The notes beneath the pieces were generated by a model. It worked only from the letters and a program-made list of their open reading frames with translations. It did not search any database and was not told the DNA's origin. This document shows, piece after piece, positions 29,630-39,575 of a stretch of 46,719 bases of DNA. A program made the translations under genes and the position numbers. The stretch is taken from the NCBI RefSeq assembly GCF_006438875.1, contig NZ_RCZH01000011.1, positions 163,826 through 210,544 on the forward strand, written 5' to 3'. This DNA comes from Flavobacterium pectinovorum. GTDB taxonomy: Bacteria; Bacteroidota; Bacteroidia; Flavobacteriales; Flavobacteriaceae. Every line of letters begins with the position of its first letter. The first letter of the stretch is position 1.

Positions 29630-31903
29630 CTAAAGAGGTCTATCTTCTTTCTTCACTCCAAATGTTGTCGATGGTTTATTACCCATATACAATTTTAATT
29701 CTCCTCCTTTTACAATCATATCATGCGTGATGTATGATTTTGTATACGGTTTTCCATTATACTCTGCTTTTTGAATATAGATATTTGTTTTGCTGTTATT
29801 TACTGCATTCAATGTAAATGAAATTCCTTCTTTATGATGAATTGTTGCTGTATTTACTAGCGGACTTCCTAATACATAAATTCCGTTTGCAGGATTAACC
29901 GAATAAAATCCCATTGCTGAGAAAACATACCAAGCAGACATTTGCCCTAAATCTTCATTTCCGCATAATCCGTCCGGTTTTGTCGAATAGAATTTGTCAT
30001 CTATTTCACGGATTAGTTTCGCTGTTTTCCAAGGTTGTCCTGCGAATGCATATAGATATGGAATATGATGATTTGGTTCGTTTCCTTGTGCATATTGCCC
30101 AATTAATCCGCTAATATCCGGTGAAATTTCTTCGCCTTCTACTTTATCTGTGATTAAAAATAGTGAATCTAACTTAGCTAAGAATTTATCTTCGTTTCCA
30201 AATAATTCTATTAAACCGTAAGGATCTTGTGGAACTAACCAAGTGTATTGCCACGCATTTCCTTCTACATAATCGTCTTTACGATGCGCTGATGAAAGCG
30301 GATTAAATGGTGTTCTCCAATTTCCATCAGTCAATTTTCCTCTCATGAATGTAGTTTCTTTATCGAAATAAAGTTTGTACAAATTGGCTCTTTTGGTGAA
30401 ATAATTATAATCATCTGTCTTCCCTAAAGATTTTGCCATTTGTGCCACACAATAATCGTCGATTGCATATTCTAAAGCATTACCAACTGATTCCAACATT
30501 TTATCAGCAGGAATATATTCTAATTTTTGAACATAATCCATTCCGTCACGCGTTTGCATGGCTGTTTTTTTGATGGCTTCGTATGCCAATGCTGTATCGT
30601 AATCTCTATATCCTTTCATGTAGGCATCTACAATAACTGCAATCGAGTGATTTCCGTTCATTGTATTGGTTTCGTTCCCCATTAAATGCCAAACCGGTAA
30701 TCGTCCTTGCTGCTCATAAATTGCCAAAAATGACTTCACAATATCGTTGATTTTATCGGGCTGTGTGATTGTATATAAAGGATGCAAACCTCGATACGTA
30801 TCCCAAAGTGAAAAAGTGGTGTAGTTTGTAAAATTTGCTTTTTCGTATACTTTTTTATCTGTTCCCCTATAATCTCCGTTTACATCATTGAAGATTGATG
30901 GTGCAAACATCGTGTGATACATTGCAGTATAAAAAACTTTCATCGTTTTATCATCTGCTTTGATCTGTATTTTATTCAATTCCTTGTTCCATTTTGAAGT
31001 CGCTTCTTTTGCAACTGCGTCAAAATCCCAACCCGGAATCTCGGCTTTGATATTCGCTGAAGCGTTCTCATAACTTACCGGAGAAATTCCAACTTTTACT
31101 AAAACTTGTTTGTTTTTTAAGGTTGTAAAATCCAAAACAGCTTTCATTTTTAATCCCTCGCCTTCACTTCCGGCAACAGAAGTTTTATCATCATAAAGTG
31201 CGATATTTGAAATTGGCTCAGAAAATTCCATTGTAAAGAAAATACGCTGATCGGCTGCCCAACCTGCAGAATATCTATATCCTACAAGAGTAGTTTCATT
31301 GATTTTTTTGATGAACGTTTTTACTGGTTTATCCCAACCAATTCCGTCTGCAAGGTCTAATAATATGTGATTATCGGTTGTAGCATTGAATGTATATTTA
31401 TGGAAACCTACTCTTTCGCTAGCCGTTAATTCTGCTTTGATTTTGTATTTGTCTAATAAAACACTGTAATATCCTGCTTTGCTTACTTCGTTTTTATGCG
31501 AGAAATAGGAACCGTAACCAGTTGCCATATCTTCTTTGGTTCCTTTGGTAAGTGGTACTTTTCCCGAAACAGGAAGCAATAGAATATCGTTTAAATCTCC
31601 TATTCCGGTTCCGCTCAAATGGGTGTGTGTAAATCCTAAAATAGTATTACTTGCATAATTGTATCCGCTGCACCAATCCCAACCTTCAAAAACATTTACT
31701 GGTCCTAATTGTACGGCTCCAAACGGCACATTTGCGCCAACAAATACGTGTCCGTGTCCTGCTGAACCGATATATGGATTTACATATTGGGTATAATCTA
31801 AATTGGTTTGTTTTGCTTTTTTTTCCTGTGAAATTGCAGGTAAATTAACTAGCATAATTATAGCCAAAACAATGTGTTTGTATTTTGTAATCATGTTATT
31901 CAT
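29630..31903 (-). CDS. GH92 alpha-mannosidase (second of two)
   Basis: About 757 residues from the ATG at 31903 (MNNMITKYKHIVLAIIMLVN); a GTG eight codons further up is unlikely as start. A signal peptide ends near PAISQ. GH92 marks: YVNPYIGSAGHGHVFVGANV, PFGAVQLGP, GLHPLYTITQP, VEGNAWQYTW with the presumed acid Glu, GNEPNHHIPYLYAFAG, and LCGNEDLGQMSAWYVFSAMG. The N-terminal GHGHVFVGA form is that of the alpha-1,2 mannosidase-like group as I remember it, which is tentative. It is the first mannosidase after the repeat block at 32030 and precedes the other GH92 by 158 bases. Confidence 0.93.
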   Translation of the reverse strand: MNNMITKYKHIVLAIIMLVNLPAISQEKKAKQTNLDYTQYVNPYIGSAGHGHVFVGANVPFGAVQLGPVNVFEGWDWCSGYNYASNTILGFTHTHLSGTGIGDLNDILLLPVSGKVPLTKGTKEDMATGYGSYFSHKNEVSKAGYYSVLLDKYKIKAELTASERVGFHKYTFNATTDNHILLDLADGIGWDKPVKTFIKKINETTLVGYRYSAGWAADQRIFFTMEFSEPISNIALYDDKTSVAGSEGEGLKMKAVLDFTTLKNKQVLVKVGISPVSYENASANIKAEIPGWDFDAVAKEATSKWNKELNKIQIKADDKTMKVFYTAMYHTMFAPSIFNDVNGDYRGTDKKVYEKANFTNYTTFSLWDTYRGLHPLYTITQPDKINDIVKSFLAIYEQQGRLPVWHLMGNETNTMNGNHSIAVIVDAYMKGYRDYDTALAYEAIKKTAMQTRDGMDYVQKLEYIPADKMLESVGNALEYAIDDYCVAQMAKSLGKTDDYNYFTKRANLYKLYFDKETTFMRGKLTDGNWRTPFNPLSSAHRKDDYVEGNAWQYTWLVPQDPYGLIELFGNEDKFLAKLDSLFLITDKVEGEEISPDISGLIGQYAQGNEPNHHIPYLYAFAGQPWKTAKLIREIDDKFYSTKPDGLCGNEDLGQMSAWYVFSAMGFYSVNPANGIYVLGSPLVNTATIHHKEGISFTLNAVNNSKTNIYIQKAEYNGKPYTKSYITHDMIVKGGELKLYMGNKPSTTFGVKKEDRPL

Positions 31904-32225
31904 TTTTATTTTAATTGTGTGTGGCACACGGATGACGCGGATTAAACGGATTTATGCAGATTTTTTTGTTTTTGAACATAGAAAAAATAACCATAAGGCA
32001 CATAATGATTTACGTAAAGGTCACAAAGTAGACGCACTGCTATGCGTCTCTACGGAAAACCTTTGTCCCTGTTTTATCCGCAAGACAAAGAAACCTTTGT
32101 TCCTTTGAACCTTTAATAAGACGCACTGCTGTGCGTCTCTACGGAAAACCTTTGTCCCTATTTTTTATCCGTAATACAAGAAACCTTTGTCCCTTTGAAC
32201 CTTTGCACCTCAGAACCTTACTACC
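31904..32225. repeat. Repeat block between GH2 and GH92 genes
   Basis: An 85-base unit occurs twice in direct order (32030-32114 and 32119-32204). Each begins with the hairpin AGACGCAC TGCT GTGCGTCT (first copy one base changed) and continues CTACGGAAAACCTTTGTCCC and CCTTTGAACCTTT. The left part (GGCACACGGATGACGCGG) resembles the repeats at 42.1-42.4 kb. No gene here. Confidence 0.75.
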
Positions 32226-34214
32226 TTAGTACCTTTTCAAAACATCATATAGAGAATAAATTCTCACTTCTGGATTTGCAATTTTGCCTTCAAATGTAAT
32301 TGTTCTTTCTTCGCCTGCTTTTAGGCTGAAGTAATTATCGCTCCATTTTCCGGTGTATCCTTTTATAGAAACATTGACGTATTTAGCCTCTTTTAAAGCT
32401 TTCAACGTCAGTTTATTTCCTTTTAATATCCAGGTTATTTTTGGATCCTCGAGGTTTAAACTTATCGGACGTGTTAAATCAATTTCCGGTGTTTTATCAT
32501 CCCGATACGCTTCTTTCATAGCATACCAAGCAGCTTTTGGCTGACGATCGTAATAATCGGTTACGCTCCAGCTTGCTACTGGCCAACAATCATTCAATTG
32601 CCAAACTAATGTTCCCATATTATAAGGCGCTTTTGATCGGTGGATTCCGATAATATTTTTAAGGGAATAATACTGTAAACATTGTGTCAGATACGTATAA
32701 TCTTCGACATTCATTTTCTTTATTTTGGTCGAATCAATGAAATATCTGTTTAAATACGAATCTAATTTCATAAATCCTTTTCCTGCTTTTTGATGTGCTT
32801 GCAATATATCCGAATATAAATATCGGTCTTCAGGTTGCGTAAATCTTTCGATAGACGAATAATTTGGCATTGCCTGCATTCCGTATTCGCTCACAAAACG
32901 CCCAGTTTTATTTTGTACGGCTTCTACATCTTCTAATCCCCACCAAGTTCCCCAATAATGGCTGTCACCTTCTGTTAAGCTTTTTGCTTGCGACCAATGA
33001 AATGACGGCGAAGAACTGATATACGGACGTTTATTATCAACTTCTTTTACCCATTTTGGGATACTATCCTGAAACAAACGAACGTAATCTTTCCATAAAC
33101 GAATTGAATCTTGCTTTGGCATTTTCATGCTTTTTTGCCATCCCCAATCTTTAAAGGCTTCATCGATTTCATTATTTCCACACCATAAAACAATGCTTTT
33201 ATGATGACGTAAACGTTTTACCTGATACTGAACTTCTTTTTTTACATTAGCAAAAAAAGCATCATCTCCCGGTACCATTGTTCCGGCAAACATAAAATCC
33301 TGCCAGACATAGATTCCGTTTTTATCACATAAATCATAGAAATAATCATCTTCATAAATACCTCCGCCCCAAACGCGAAGCATATTCATGTTGGCATCTT
33401 TCGCCATTCCAATTACTTTTTCATATTCTTTTTTGGTTACTCTGGATAAAAATGCATCTGACGGAATATAATTGGCGCCTTTCATATAAACCGGTTTTCC
33501 ATCTATTTTAAAATAGAATGTTTTACCAACATTATCAGGTTCTTGTACCAATTCGATTTTTCGATCTAATACATATGGTTTTTCAGTAGTTTTTTGATCA
33601 TATGCTTCTAAACGTGGCGTTTTCCAAATTCCGCAAGTAGTGAATTTTGGTCCCCAATCCCATCCAAAATGATATTGTGCTTTACGTACATAAGCACGAG
33701 GATTATCCGGAATCACAAATGGAAGATCTTTTTTGGCCAATGAATCCACAACATTTTGTGCCGATTTAAACACAATAAGCAAATCGTTGTTTCCTGATTT
33801 CAGAATCTTTTTTACATCTACACGCCATTGCAGAAACATATTATCTGCTTTTAGCACCAATTGATTGTTTAAATAAACGGTTGCATAAGTATCTAATCCA
33901 TCAAAAACCAGATCTGTATTTTTCTTTTTTAATGTTTCCGGACTTACCTTAAAAGTGGTTTTATATTCCCAGTCTTTCTTTTCTATCCATTCTAATTTTT
34001 TCTCATTATCACGGTAAAATGGATCTGGAATTACTTTATTATTAATTAAATCGGTATGTATTTCTCCGGGAACTGTTGCAGGATTCCACTTTTCAGTTTT
34101 TGTTTCCCGATATTGCCAACCCGTTTTTATATCTGTATTTTGGGCATCTGCTGCAAACGAAAAATGGGCAAAACAAATACCTAAAAACCAATAAAAGCTT
34201 TTTTTACATTCCAT
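32226..34214 (-). CDS. GH2 beta-mannosidase, shortened
   Basis: A 662-residue enzyme expected to split Man-beta-1,4-GlcNAc, the core bond of N-glycans. A signal peptide covers about 1-25. The sugar-binding domain (about 26-205, with WVRKAQYHFGWDWGPK-like AYVRKAQYHFGWDWGP) is followed by the TIM barrel with acid/base Glu349 in WCGNNE and nucleophile Glu443 in VSEYGM, both kept. Family members I know are about 820-860 residues; the Bacteroides enzyme BtMan2A has these Glu at 462 and 555, so about 113 residues are missing before the barrel. The missing part is the Ig-like second domain; the join is near EAYDQKTTEKPYVLDRK. The C-terminal region also seems short. The frame is intact. Confidence 0.85.
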   Translation of the reverse strand: MECKKSFYWFLGICFAHFSFAADAQNTDIKTGWQYRETKTEKWNPATVPGEIHTDLINNKVIPDPFYRDNEKKLEWIEKKDWEYKTTFKVSPETLKKKNTDLVFDGLDTYATVYLNNQLVLKADNMFLQWRVDVKKILKSGNNDLLIVFKSAQNVVDSLAKKDLPFVIPDNPRAYVRKAQYHFGWDWGPKFTTCGIWKTPRLEAYDQKTTEKPYVLDRKIELVQEPDNVGKTFYFKIDGKPVYMKGANYIPSDAFLSRVTKKEYEKVIGMAKDANMNMLRVWGGGIYEDDYFYDLCDKNGIYVWQDFMFAGTMVPGDDAFFANVKKEVQYQVKRLRHHKSIVLWCGNNEIDEAFKDWGWQKSMKMPKQDSIRLWKDYVRLFQDSIPKWVKEVDNKRPYISSSPSFHWSQAKSLTEGDSHYWGTWWGLEDVEAVQNKTGRFVSEYGMQAMPNYSSIERFTQPEDRYLYSDILQAHQKAGKGFMKLDSYLNRYFIDSTKIKKMNVEDYTYLTQCLQYYSLKNIIGIHRSKAPYNMGTLVWQLNDCWPVASWSVTDYYDRQPKAAWYAMKEAYRDDKTPEIDLTRPISLNLEDPKITWILKGNKLTLKALKEAKYVNVSIKGYTGKWSDNYFSLKAGEERTITFEGKIANPEVRIYSLYDVLKRY

Positions 34215-34266
34215 TGTACTGAATTCTATATTATTATTTTTTTTTCAATTTAATCACCGGCAGTTA

Positions 34267-34302
34267 GAGAAGGACAATTGATTTTTTCAATTATTCCTTC
34301 TC
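34267..34302. repeat. Hairpin upstream of the GH2 gene
   Basis: GAGAAGGA (34267-34274) pairs with TCCTTCTC (34295-34302), with an inner AATTGA/TCAATT pair. It lies about 52 bases upstream of the GH2 start on minus and could be a leader structure. The rest of the gap 34215-34591 is AT-rich without a gene. Confidence 0.5.
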
Positions 34303-34591
34303 GATAGGTTTTATATCAGAATAAAAGGTAACTAACAAAATATCCAGAAATCATTTCCTTTTTACGGCTGCCAAGCTTTAATTAATTATTAATTGTTGAT
34401 TGTAAATTGTTAATTTTTTTGACTTATAAAATCGAAAAGCAATCAATCATTTTATGTTCTTTGAAAATAATTCCATCTTTTTCAGCAGAAGCAATTTTGT
34501 CTTTTGCGAAAAAAAGGGTTTAAAAACTATTGAACTATTTTTTGATATAACTCGTCTAATTTAATGAAAATCAAAATAGAAATTAAAAAAT

Positions 34592-34624
34592 AAGCCGGGC
34601 GGTACAGGTATTCCTACCCGGCTT
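34592..34624 (-). terminator. Terminator after susD
   Basis: Arms AAGCCGGG and CCCGGCTT enclose about 17 bases; read on minus the stem is followed by TATTTTTTAATTTC. It lies 30 bases after the susD stop and may set the susCD transcript apart from the downstream enzyme genes, or reduce their level. Confidence 0.75.
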
Positions 34625-34654
34625 AATTCAACTAACTTAACCAAAAGTTTAAAA

Positions 34655-36169
34655 CTATTTATCCCACCAAATTCTGGTTGTCATTAAATCCAACCCTTGA
34701 CGAGCAATTGCTGCTTTATAATTAGCCTCATTTGTTATCAATTCTGACTGATCATAAATTAATCTTCTTGGTATGGTTCCTTTTGTTTCTCCCGCAGGAT
34801 CATTAACAGGAACTAAAACCGGGTATCCTGTTCTTCTGTATTCTGAGAATGCTTCAAAACCGTTGAACAACAATACAATCCATTTTTGAGTGATAATTTG
34901 TTCAATTTTTTGAGCTTCTGTTCCAGCAGCTTTAAAAGGATGTGCAGTGATGTAAGTGTTGTATTCTGTAAGTGAAACTGCAGGCACTTTGTCTCCAAAA
35001 ATAACCAGAACTTCCATTGCGGCTCTTACTCCGTCTTCGTAATGTTTTTGAGCTGTTCCGCCAACATTCCAGCCTTTTACAGCTGCTTCTGCCAATATAA
35101 ACTGAACTTCAGCATAAGACATAATCAAAGTTGGCGCATCTAAACGTAATACGGTAGAAGTATTAGGATCTGAGAATAATTTTTTGTCTCCTCCTGGAAA
35201 TTCTTTTGCATCATTTGCAAGACCTTGTTGGCTTGCAGGACTGTTATCTCCTGTCGCTTCCAATTTGGCATAAATTCTTAAACGAGGATCGTTATTGTTT
35301 TTCAATTGATCAATAAACGTTTTACTGAATTTAGTATTAGACTCACCTCCGTTTAGGTCATTTCTAACCCAAGATGAAGTGATTGGATTAGTTTTAACTC
35401 CTGCAGGACCTGCATCATGTTTTAAAACTAAACTATCATCATTTGAAGAAAAAACACCTTTAGCAACAGCTTTCTCAACATATTGCTGTGCTTTTGCAGG
35501 GTTTACTTTAGACAATCGCATTGCAACTCTCAACATTAATGAGTTTGCCAGTTTTTTCCATTTGGCAACGTCACTTTGGTAGTACAAATCGGCACTACCT
35601 ACGAATCCTTTATTAGCATCAAGTGCAGTTCCGGCTTCGTCTAATTCTTTTAAAAGGTCATTGTAGATAGCTTCTTGTGTGTCATATTTTGGGGCAAAAA
35701 TATTTCCGTTATATCCTTTTCCGGCTTCGAAATAAGGAATTTCACCATAAGTATCTGTCAATTTTTGAAACATGAGCACTTTCATGATTCTGCAAGCCTG
35801 AATCATATTGCTATTTTCAGGAGAATTTTGTACTACAGAAAGTAATTGAAAAATCTGATTCAATCCTTTACCATATGATTCTCCAAAAAGTGATCCTGAA
35901 TATTCAGAAGAATAAGTGTATTTTGAACCCGGTCCTCCTAATGAAGAAAACTGCTGAACGATTTGAGCTGCGTAAGCATTGTTTCCTCTCGTATTTGAAT
36001 AATCTTGTCCGTCTACATAAATTTCAGCAAGTGTAAACATTGATTTTACAGCTGGATCTGTCAATGCATTTGGATTCGTATTCATTTCCTCGAATCCTTT
36101 ATCGCATGATGTTAATGTCAGTGCACCAACTATTGCGATACAGAATATTTTGATATATTTATTTTTCAT
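34655..36169 (-). CDS. SusD/RagB family glycan-binding lipoprotein
   Basis: A 504-residue outer-surface lipoprotein that caps the SusC transporter and binds glycan. The signal ends in the lipobox LTSC with Cys at about 22, followed by DKGFEEMNTNPNAL, the usual start of the SusD-like_2 group. TPR-like helical parts follow, and the protein ends in MTTRIWWDK, a common end for this group. It begins 15 bases after the susC stop on the same strand, the standard SusC-SusD order. Its glycan is predicted to be a mannose-rich N-glycan from the neighbouring enzymes, not from its own sequence. Confidence 0.95.
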   Translation of the reverse strand: MKNKYIKIFCIAIVGALTLTSCDKGFEEMNTNPNALTDPAVKSMFTLAEIYVDGQDYSNTRGNNAYAAQIVQQFSSLGGPGSKYTYSSEYSGSLFGESYGKGLNQIFQLLSVVQNSPENSNMIQACRIMKVLMFQKLTDTYGEIPYFEAGKGYNGNIFAPKYDTQEAIYNDLLKELDEAGTALDANKGFVGSADLYYQSDVAKWKKLANSLMLRVAMRLSKVNPAKAQQYVEKAVAKGVFSSNDDSLVLKHDAGPAGVKTNPITSSWVRNDLNGGESNTKFSKTFIDQLKNNNDPRLRIYAKLEATGDNSPASQQGLANDAKEFPGGDKKLFSDPNTSTVLRLDAPTLIMSYAEVQFILAEAAVKGWNVGGTAQKHYEDGVRAAMEVLVIFGDKVPAVSLTEYNTYITAHPFKAAGTEAQKIEQIITQKWIVLLFNGFEAFSEYRRTGYPVLVPVNDPAGETKGTIPRRLIYDQSELITNEANYKAAIARQGLDLMTTRIWWDK

Positions 36170-36184
36170 CTTTCAATTTTATTA

Positions 36185-39100
36185 TTAAAATTTGACATTA
36201 AGACTTACACCGTAGTTTCTTGTCAAAGGCATAGATGCTCTTTCAAGTCCTTGTGCATTACTATTAGAATAGTTTGATTCTGGATCGATGTTTGGAACTT
36301 TGTCATAAATTGTCCATAAATTATGTGCCGAAAATGCTAAGCTAATTGCTTGAAATGGTGTTTTTGACAAAGTTGTTTTTGGAAAATTATAGCTAAAAGA
36401 AATTGCTCTTAGTTTAACAAAATCAGCATCGTATACAAAATTTGATGTTATATCACTATAACTTCTCCAGTAATCGTATGCAGAAACAGTTGTGTTTACA
36501 GGATTTCCGTTAACATCTTTACCAGATACCTGAACTCCGCCTTCACGACCCGGAAGTGTTTGTTCTGACAATCCGTAACGAGTTCCTAATTGGTTTGTAG
36601 CCGAGTAGATTTCTCCTCCAAATTTAGCATCTACAAAAACTGAAAGTGTAAAGTTTTTATATTGAAAGTCATTTGAAAGTCCCATTGAAGTTGGTGCAAC
36701 ACCTTGTCCTGCAATAATTAAATTTCCTCTCATGAATTTACCGTTTGTATCAAGCACGATATTTCCTTCTTTATCTCTTAAATAATCATAAGCTTTAATA
36801 ACTCCAAAAGGCTGTCCTTTTTCTAAAACTACAGAAGCTCTTGAATCTCTGTTTCCTTCTAATGATTTTGTATTGATTTTATCCGAAAGACTTACTACTT
36901 CACTATCATTGTAAGCAAAATTATAACCAATGCTCCAAGAGAAACTTGGTGTTTTAATCGCCTTTACATTTACTGCAAACTCAACACCTTGATTCAGGAT
37001 TTCTCCCACATTGATTTTTGTAGTTCTGTAACCGGAAGCCTGAGAAATATCAGCATCAGCAATATCTTTTGTTGTTCTCTTTTGATAGAAAGTCAAATCT
37101 GTACTTACTCTGTTGTTGAAGAATGTATTCTCAAAACCAAACTCAATTGTACTTACATTATATGGTCTCAAAAATTTATTTGGAACTGTTTCTCCATTAA
37201 CTCCCAATATTGGTTGTCCTTGAGAATCTGTTTGTCCGTCTGGCGTAGTATACGTCAATGACAAAGCATAAGCTTCCTGCAATCCGCCTCCTACATTACC
37301 CCAGCCTGCTCTTATTTTTCCGTAAGACATCCACTCTGGCAATTTGATTATTTCAGAATAGATAAAACTACTACTTACAGATGGATAAAAAACACTGTTG
37401 TTTGATGGATCTAAAGTAGAAAACCAATCTTCACGACCTGTTAAACTAAGATATAAGAAATCTTTGTACGCTAAATCTGCCGAATAGAAAAGAGAGTTTA
37501 CTTCTCTTTCTGAAAATAGTTTTTCTGTTTTATCCGGTTGCGTATTAGCATAAAAATATTTAAACGGCACAATAAAGTTGTTACCTTTCATTTTAATACC
37601 ACTGTATTTGTTATCCTGACGATTCGCTCCAACAAAAGCATCTAATGAAAGATTTTTAGCAATATCGCCTTTGTAACCTAAATATCCCGAAGCATTAAAC
37701 TCAGAACGATTCTCTATTCTGTTTTCATAAGATCCTCCTGGATTATAATTAATTCCTGTAGGTTCAATTTCAGTATATTCATAATTAATATCATCAATAC
37801 CAATTACTGCTTTTGCATAAATTTTATCGGTAATATTATAGTTAACTTTTGCAGAACCTATAAAACGCTTTCTAAGGTCATCGTTAAGATCTTCTTGTGT
37901 TGCAAAATAAGGATTTGTGTGATACGTGTTTGCACCAAAATAATCTGCTTCACCTCCGTTTTCATCATATCCGTTATTAATCCATCTAATATCTGTTCCC
38001 GGAGTCAGGAAAGTTGTTGGGAAAGAAGGGTTTCTTGGTGAATCATTCAAATAAGGTCTGTTATGACTTTTCTCTGAAATGTATTGTGCATTCGTTTCTA
38101 TACTAATTTTTTTGTTTGGCGCAGAGTTTAAACTCAAAGACACGTTATTTCTACCAAAATCTGTTCCCGGTAAAATAGACTCGTCTTTTGTGTTTCCGAA
38201 AGACAATCTAAAGTTAGTTGTTTCGTTTCCTCCAGAAATTGCTAAAGTATTACTGAAAGAAAATCCAGTTCTGTAGAAATTTTCAACATTGTCTTTTCCA
38301 TAAGCTTGATAGGGTCTGGTTTTACCGTCAAGCGAAAGAGAAGGCGTTTCATCGTATTTATCTCCCCATGCAAAATAGTAAGAATCTCTAAGTTCCTGTA
38401 AGTCAGAAAATCTTGTTGCAACTCCATTTACTGGCGCTCCGGCTCCGTACTGATCTTGCCAGTGCAAAAGACTTGCCGGAGTATTAAAAGTAGAGTTTGT
38501 ACTAAAATCTACACCAAGTCCAGTTCCGCTTTTTCCTTTTTTAGTGGTAATTAAAATAACACCATTTGATCCTCTGTACCCGTAAAGAGCAGAAGCCGCA
38601 CTACCTTTTAATACTGACATTGAAGCGATATCGTCCGGATTGAACGATGACATACCATCTCCTTTATCTGCTCCACCATACATTCCGGCGTTTCCTTGCT
38701 GACTGTTATCAATCGGGATTCCGTCTACCACGTACAATGGCTGGTTAAGACCAGAAGCAGATGTTGCTCCACGAATTACCACACGACTCGAACCAGAAGG
38801 TCCTGTCACAGGCGCAGAAACGTTAACTCCGGCAATTTTTCCCTGAAGGGCATTTCCTAAGTTAATTTCCTTATTTTTCGTCAGATCGTCTCCTTTAATC
38901 TCTCCGACTGCGTACCCTAAACTTTTCCTTTGTTTCTTAACTCCAAATGAAGTTACTACAACATCTTTTAATTCTTGTAAATTTTCTCCTAATACAACCG
39001 AAACTCGGTTTTCATTTTCCTGAAGTACTACTTGTTTTGAAGCAAAACCTATAGAAGATACATTTAAAGTTACCTTCCCTGCCGGAACATTCATCTTGAA

Positions 39101-39280
39101 TCTACCTTCAGCGTCTGTAACTGCGCTAAATGGTTTTCCCTGAACCTCAATGGATGCAGCAACAATTCCCTTGTTCTCTGCATCAGCCACTATGCCTGTT
39201 ATTAATCGGTTTTGCGCAACAGCTCCTAAGCTGCTCAACAATACCATTCCTAACACTGCTAAAATTCGTTTCATAAGCAT
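36185..39280 (-). CDS. SusC/RagA family TonB-linked outer membrane transporter
   Basis: A 1031-residue TonB-dependent transporter. After the signal peptide (ending GAVAQ) comes a carboxypeptidase-D regulatory-like domain (about 25-105, RLITGIVADAENKGIVAASI), then the SusC-type linker LKDVVVTSFGVKKQRKSLGY with the TonB-box-like VVVTSFG, the plug (NALQGKIAGVNVSAP, VIRGATSAS, YVVDGIPIDN, SVLKGSAASALYGYRGSNGV), and the 22-strand barrel ending SLNVKF. Full length for the family. It is the first gene of the susCD operon; two LacI-type operators lie 153-239 bases upstream. A start at the third codon (MKRILAV) is also possible. It would import oligosaccharides across the outer membrane. Confidence 0.96.
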   Translation of the reverse strand: MLMKRILAVLGMVLLSSLGAVAQNRLITGIVADAENKGIVAASIEVQGKPFSAVTDAEGRFKMNVPAGKVTLNVSSIGFASKQVVLQENENRVSVVLGENLQELKDVVVTSFGVKKQRKSLGYAVGEIKGDDLTKNKEINLGNALQGKIAGVNVSAPVTGPSGSSRVVIRGATSASGLNQPLYVVDGIPIDNSQQGNAGMYGGADKGDGMSSFNPDDIASMSVLKGSAASALYGYRGSNGVILITTKKGKSGTGLGVDFSTNSTFNTPASLLHWQDQYGAGAPVNGVATRFSDLQELRDSYYFAWGDKYDETPSLSLDGKTRPYQAYGKDNVENFYRTGFSFSNTLAISGGNETTNFRLSFGNTKDESILPGTDFGRNNVSLSLNSAPNKKISIETNAQYISEKSHNRPYLNDSPRNPSFPTTFLTPGTDIRWINNGYDENGGEADYFGANTYHTNPYFATQEDLNDDLRKRFIGSAKVNYNITDKIYAKAVIGIDDINYEYTEIEPTGINYNPGGSYENRIENRSEFNASGYLGYKGDIAKNLSLDAFVGANRQDNKYSGIKMKGNNFIVPFKYFYANTQPDKTEKLFSEREVNSLFYSADLAYKDFLYLSLTGREDWFSTLDPSNNSVFYPSVSSSFIYSEIIKLPEWMSYGKIRAGWGNVGGGLQEAYALSLTYTTPDGQTDSQGQPILGVNGETVPNKFLRPYNVSTIEFGFENTFFNNRVSTDLTFYQKRTTKDIADADISQASGYRTTKINVGEILNQGVEFAVNVKAIKTPSFSWSIGYNFAYNDSEVVSLSDKINTKSLEGNRDSRASVVLEKGQPFGVIKAYDYLRDKEGNIVLDTNGKFMRGNLIIAGQGVAPTSMGLSNDFQYKNFTLSVFVDAKFGGEIYSATNQLGTRYGLSEQTLPGREGGVQVSGKDVNGNPVNTTVSAYDYWRSYSDITSNFVYDADFVKLRAISFSYNFPKTTLSKTPFQAISLAFSAHNLWTIYDKVPNIDPESNYSNSNAQGLERASMPLTRNYGVSLNVKF

Positions 39281-39432
39281 TTTTTTTGGTTATTTGTTTT
39301 GATTTTTGTTGGTTTTAACGTGATTGTTTTTAATAATTAGTAATAATTTCTGAACTCATTTTTAATATGGCATCTCAAGCTTTTATCTCCTGAAATACTA
39401 TGACTTAATAGCGATGTAAACATTTTCCTAAT

Positions 39433-39519
39433 TTTAAGAAATCGATATAGTAAACAGATCAAAAAAATAACTGATTATCAGTTTGATCTCTCTAAAATTT
39501 ACTAAAACGATTTAGTAAA
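39433..39519. promoter_or_regulatory. Two LacI-type operators upstream of susC
   Basis: Site at 39498-39519: TTTACTAAA ACGA TTTAGTAAA, inverted arms of nine bases around CG. A weaker site at 39433-39454 reads AAGAAATCGATATAGTAAAC at its core. Their CG centres are 65 bases apart, about six helical turns. They match the sites before the lacI and GH97 genes. Confidence 0.65.
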
Positions 39520-39575
39520 ATGATTAAAAAAAAGCGAAATGCTTCTTTTTTCTTTTTAAATACTATCCGTTAAAA

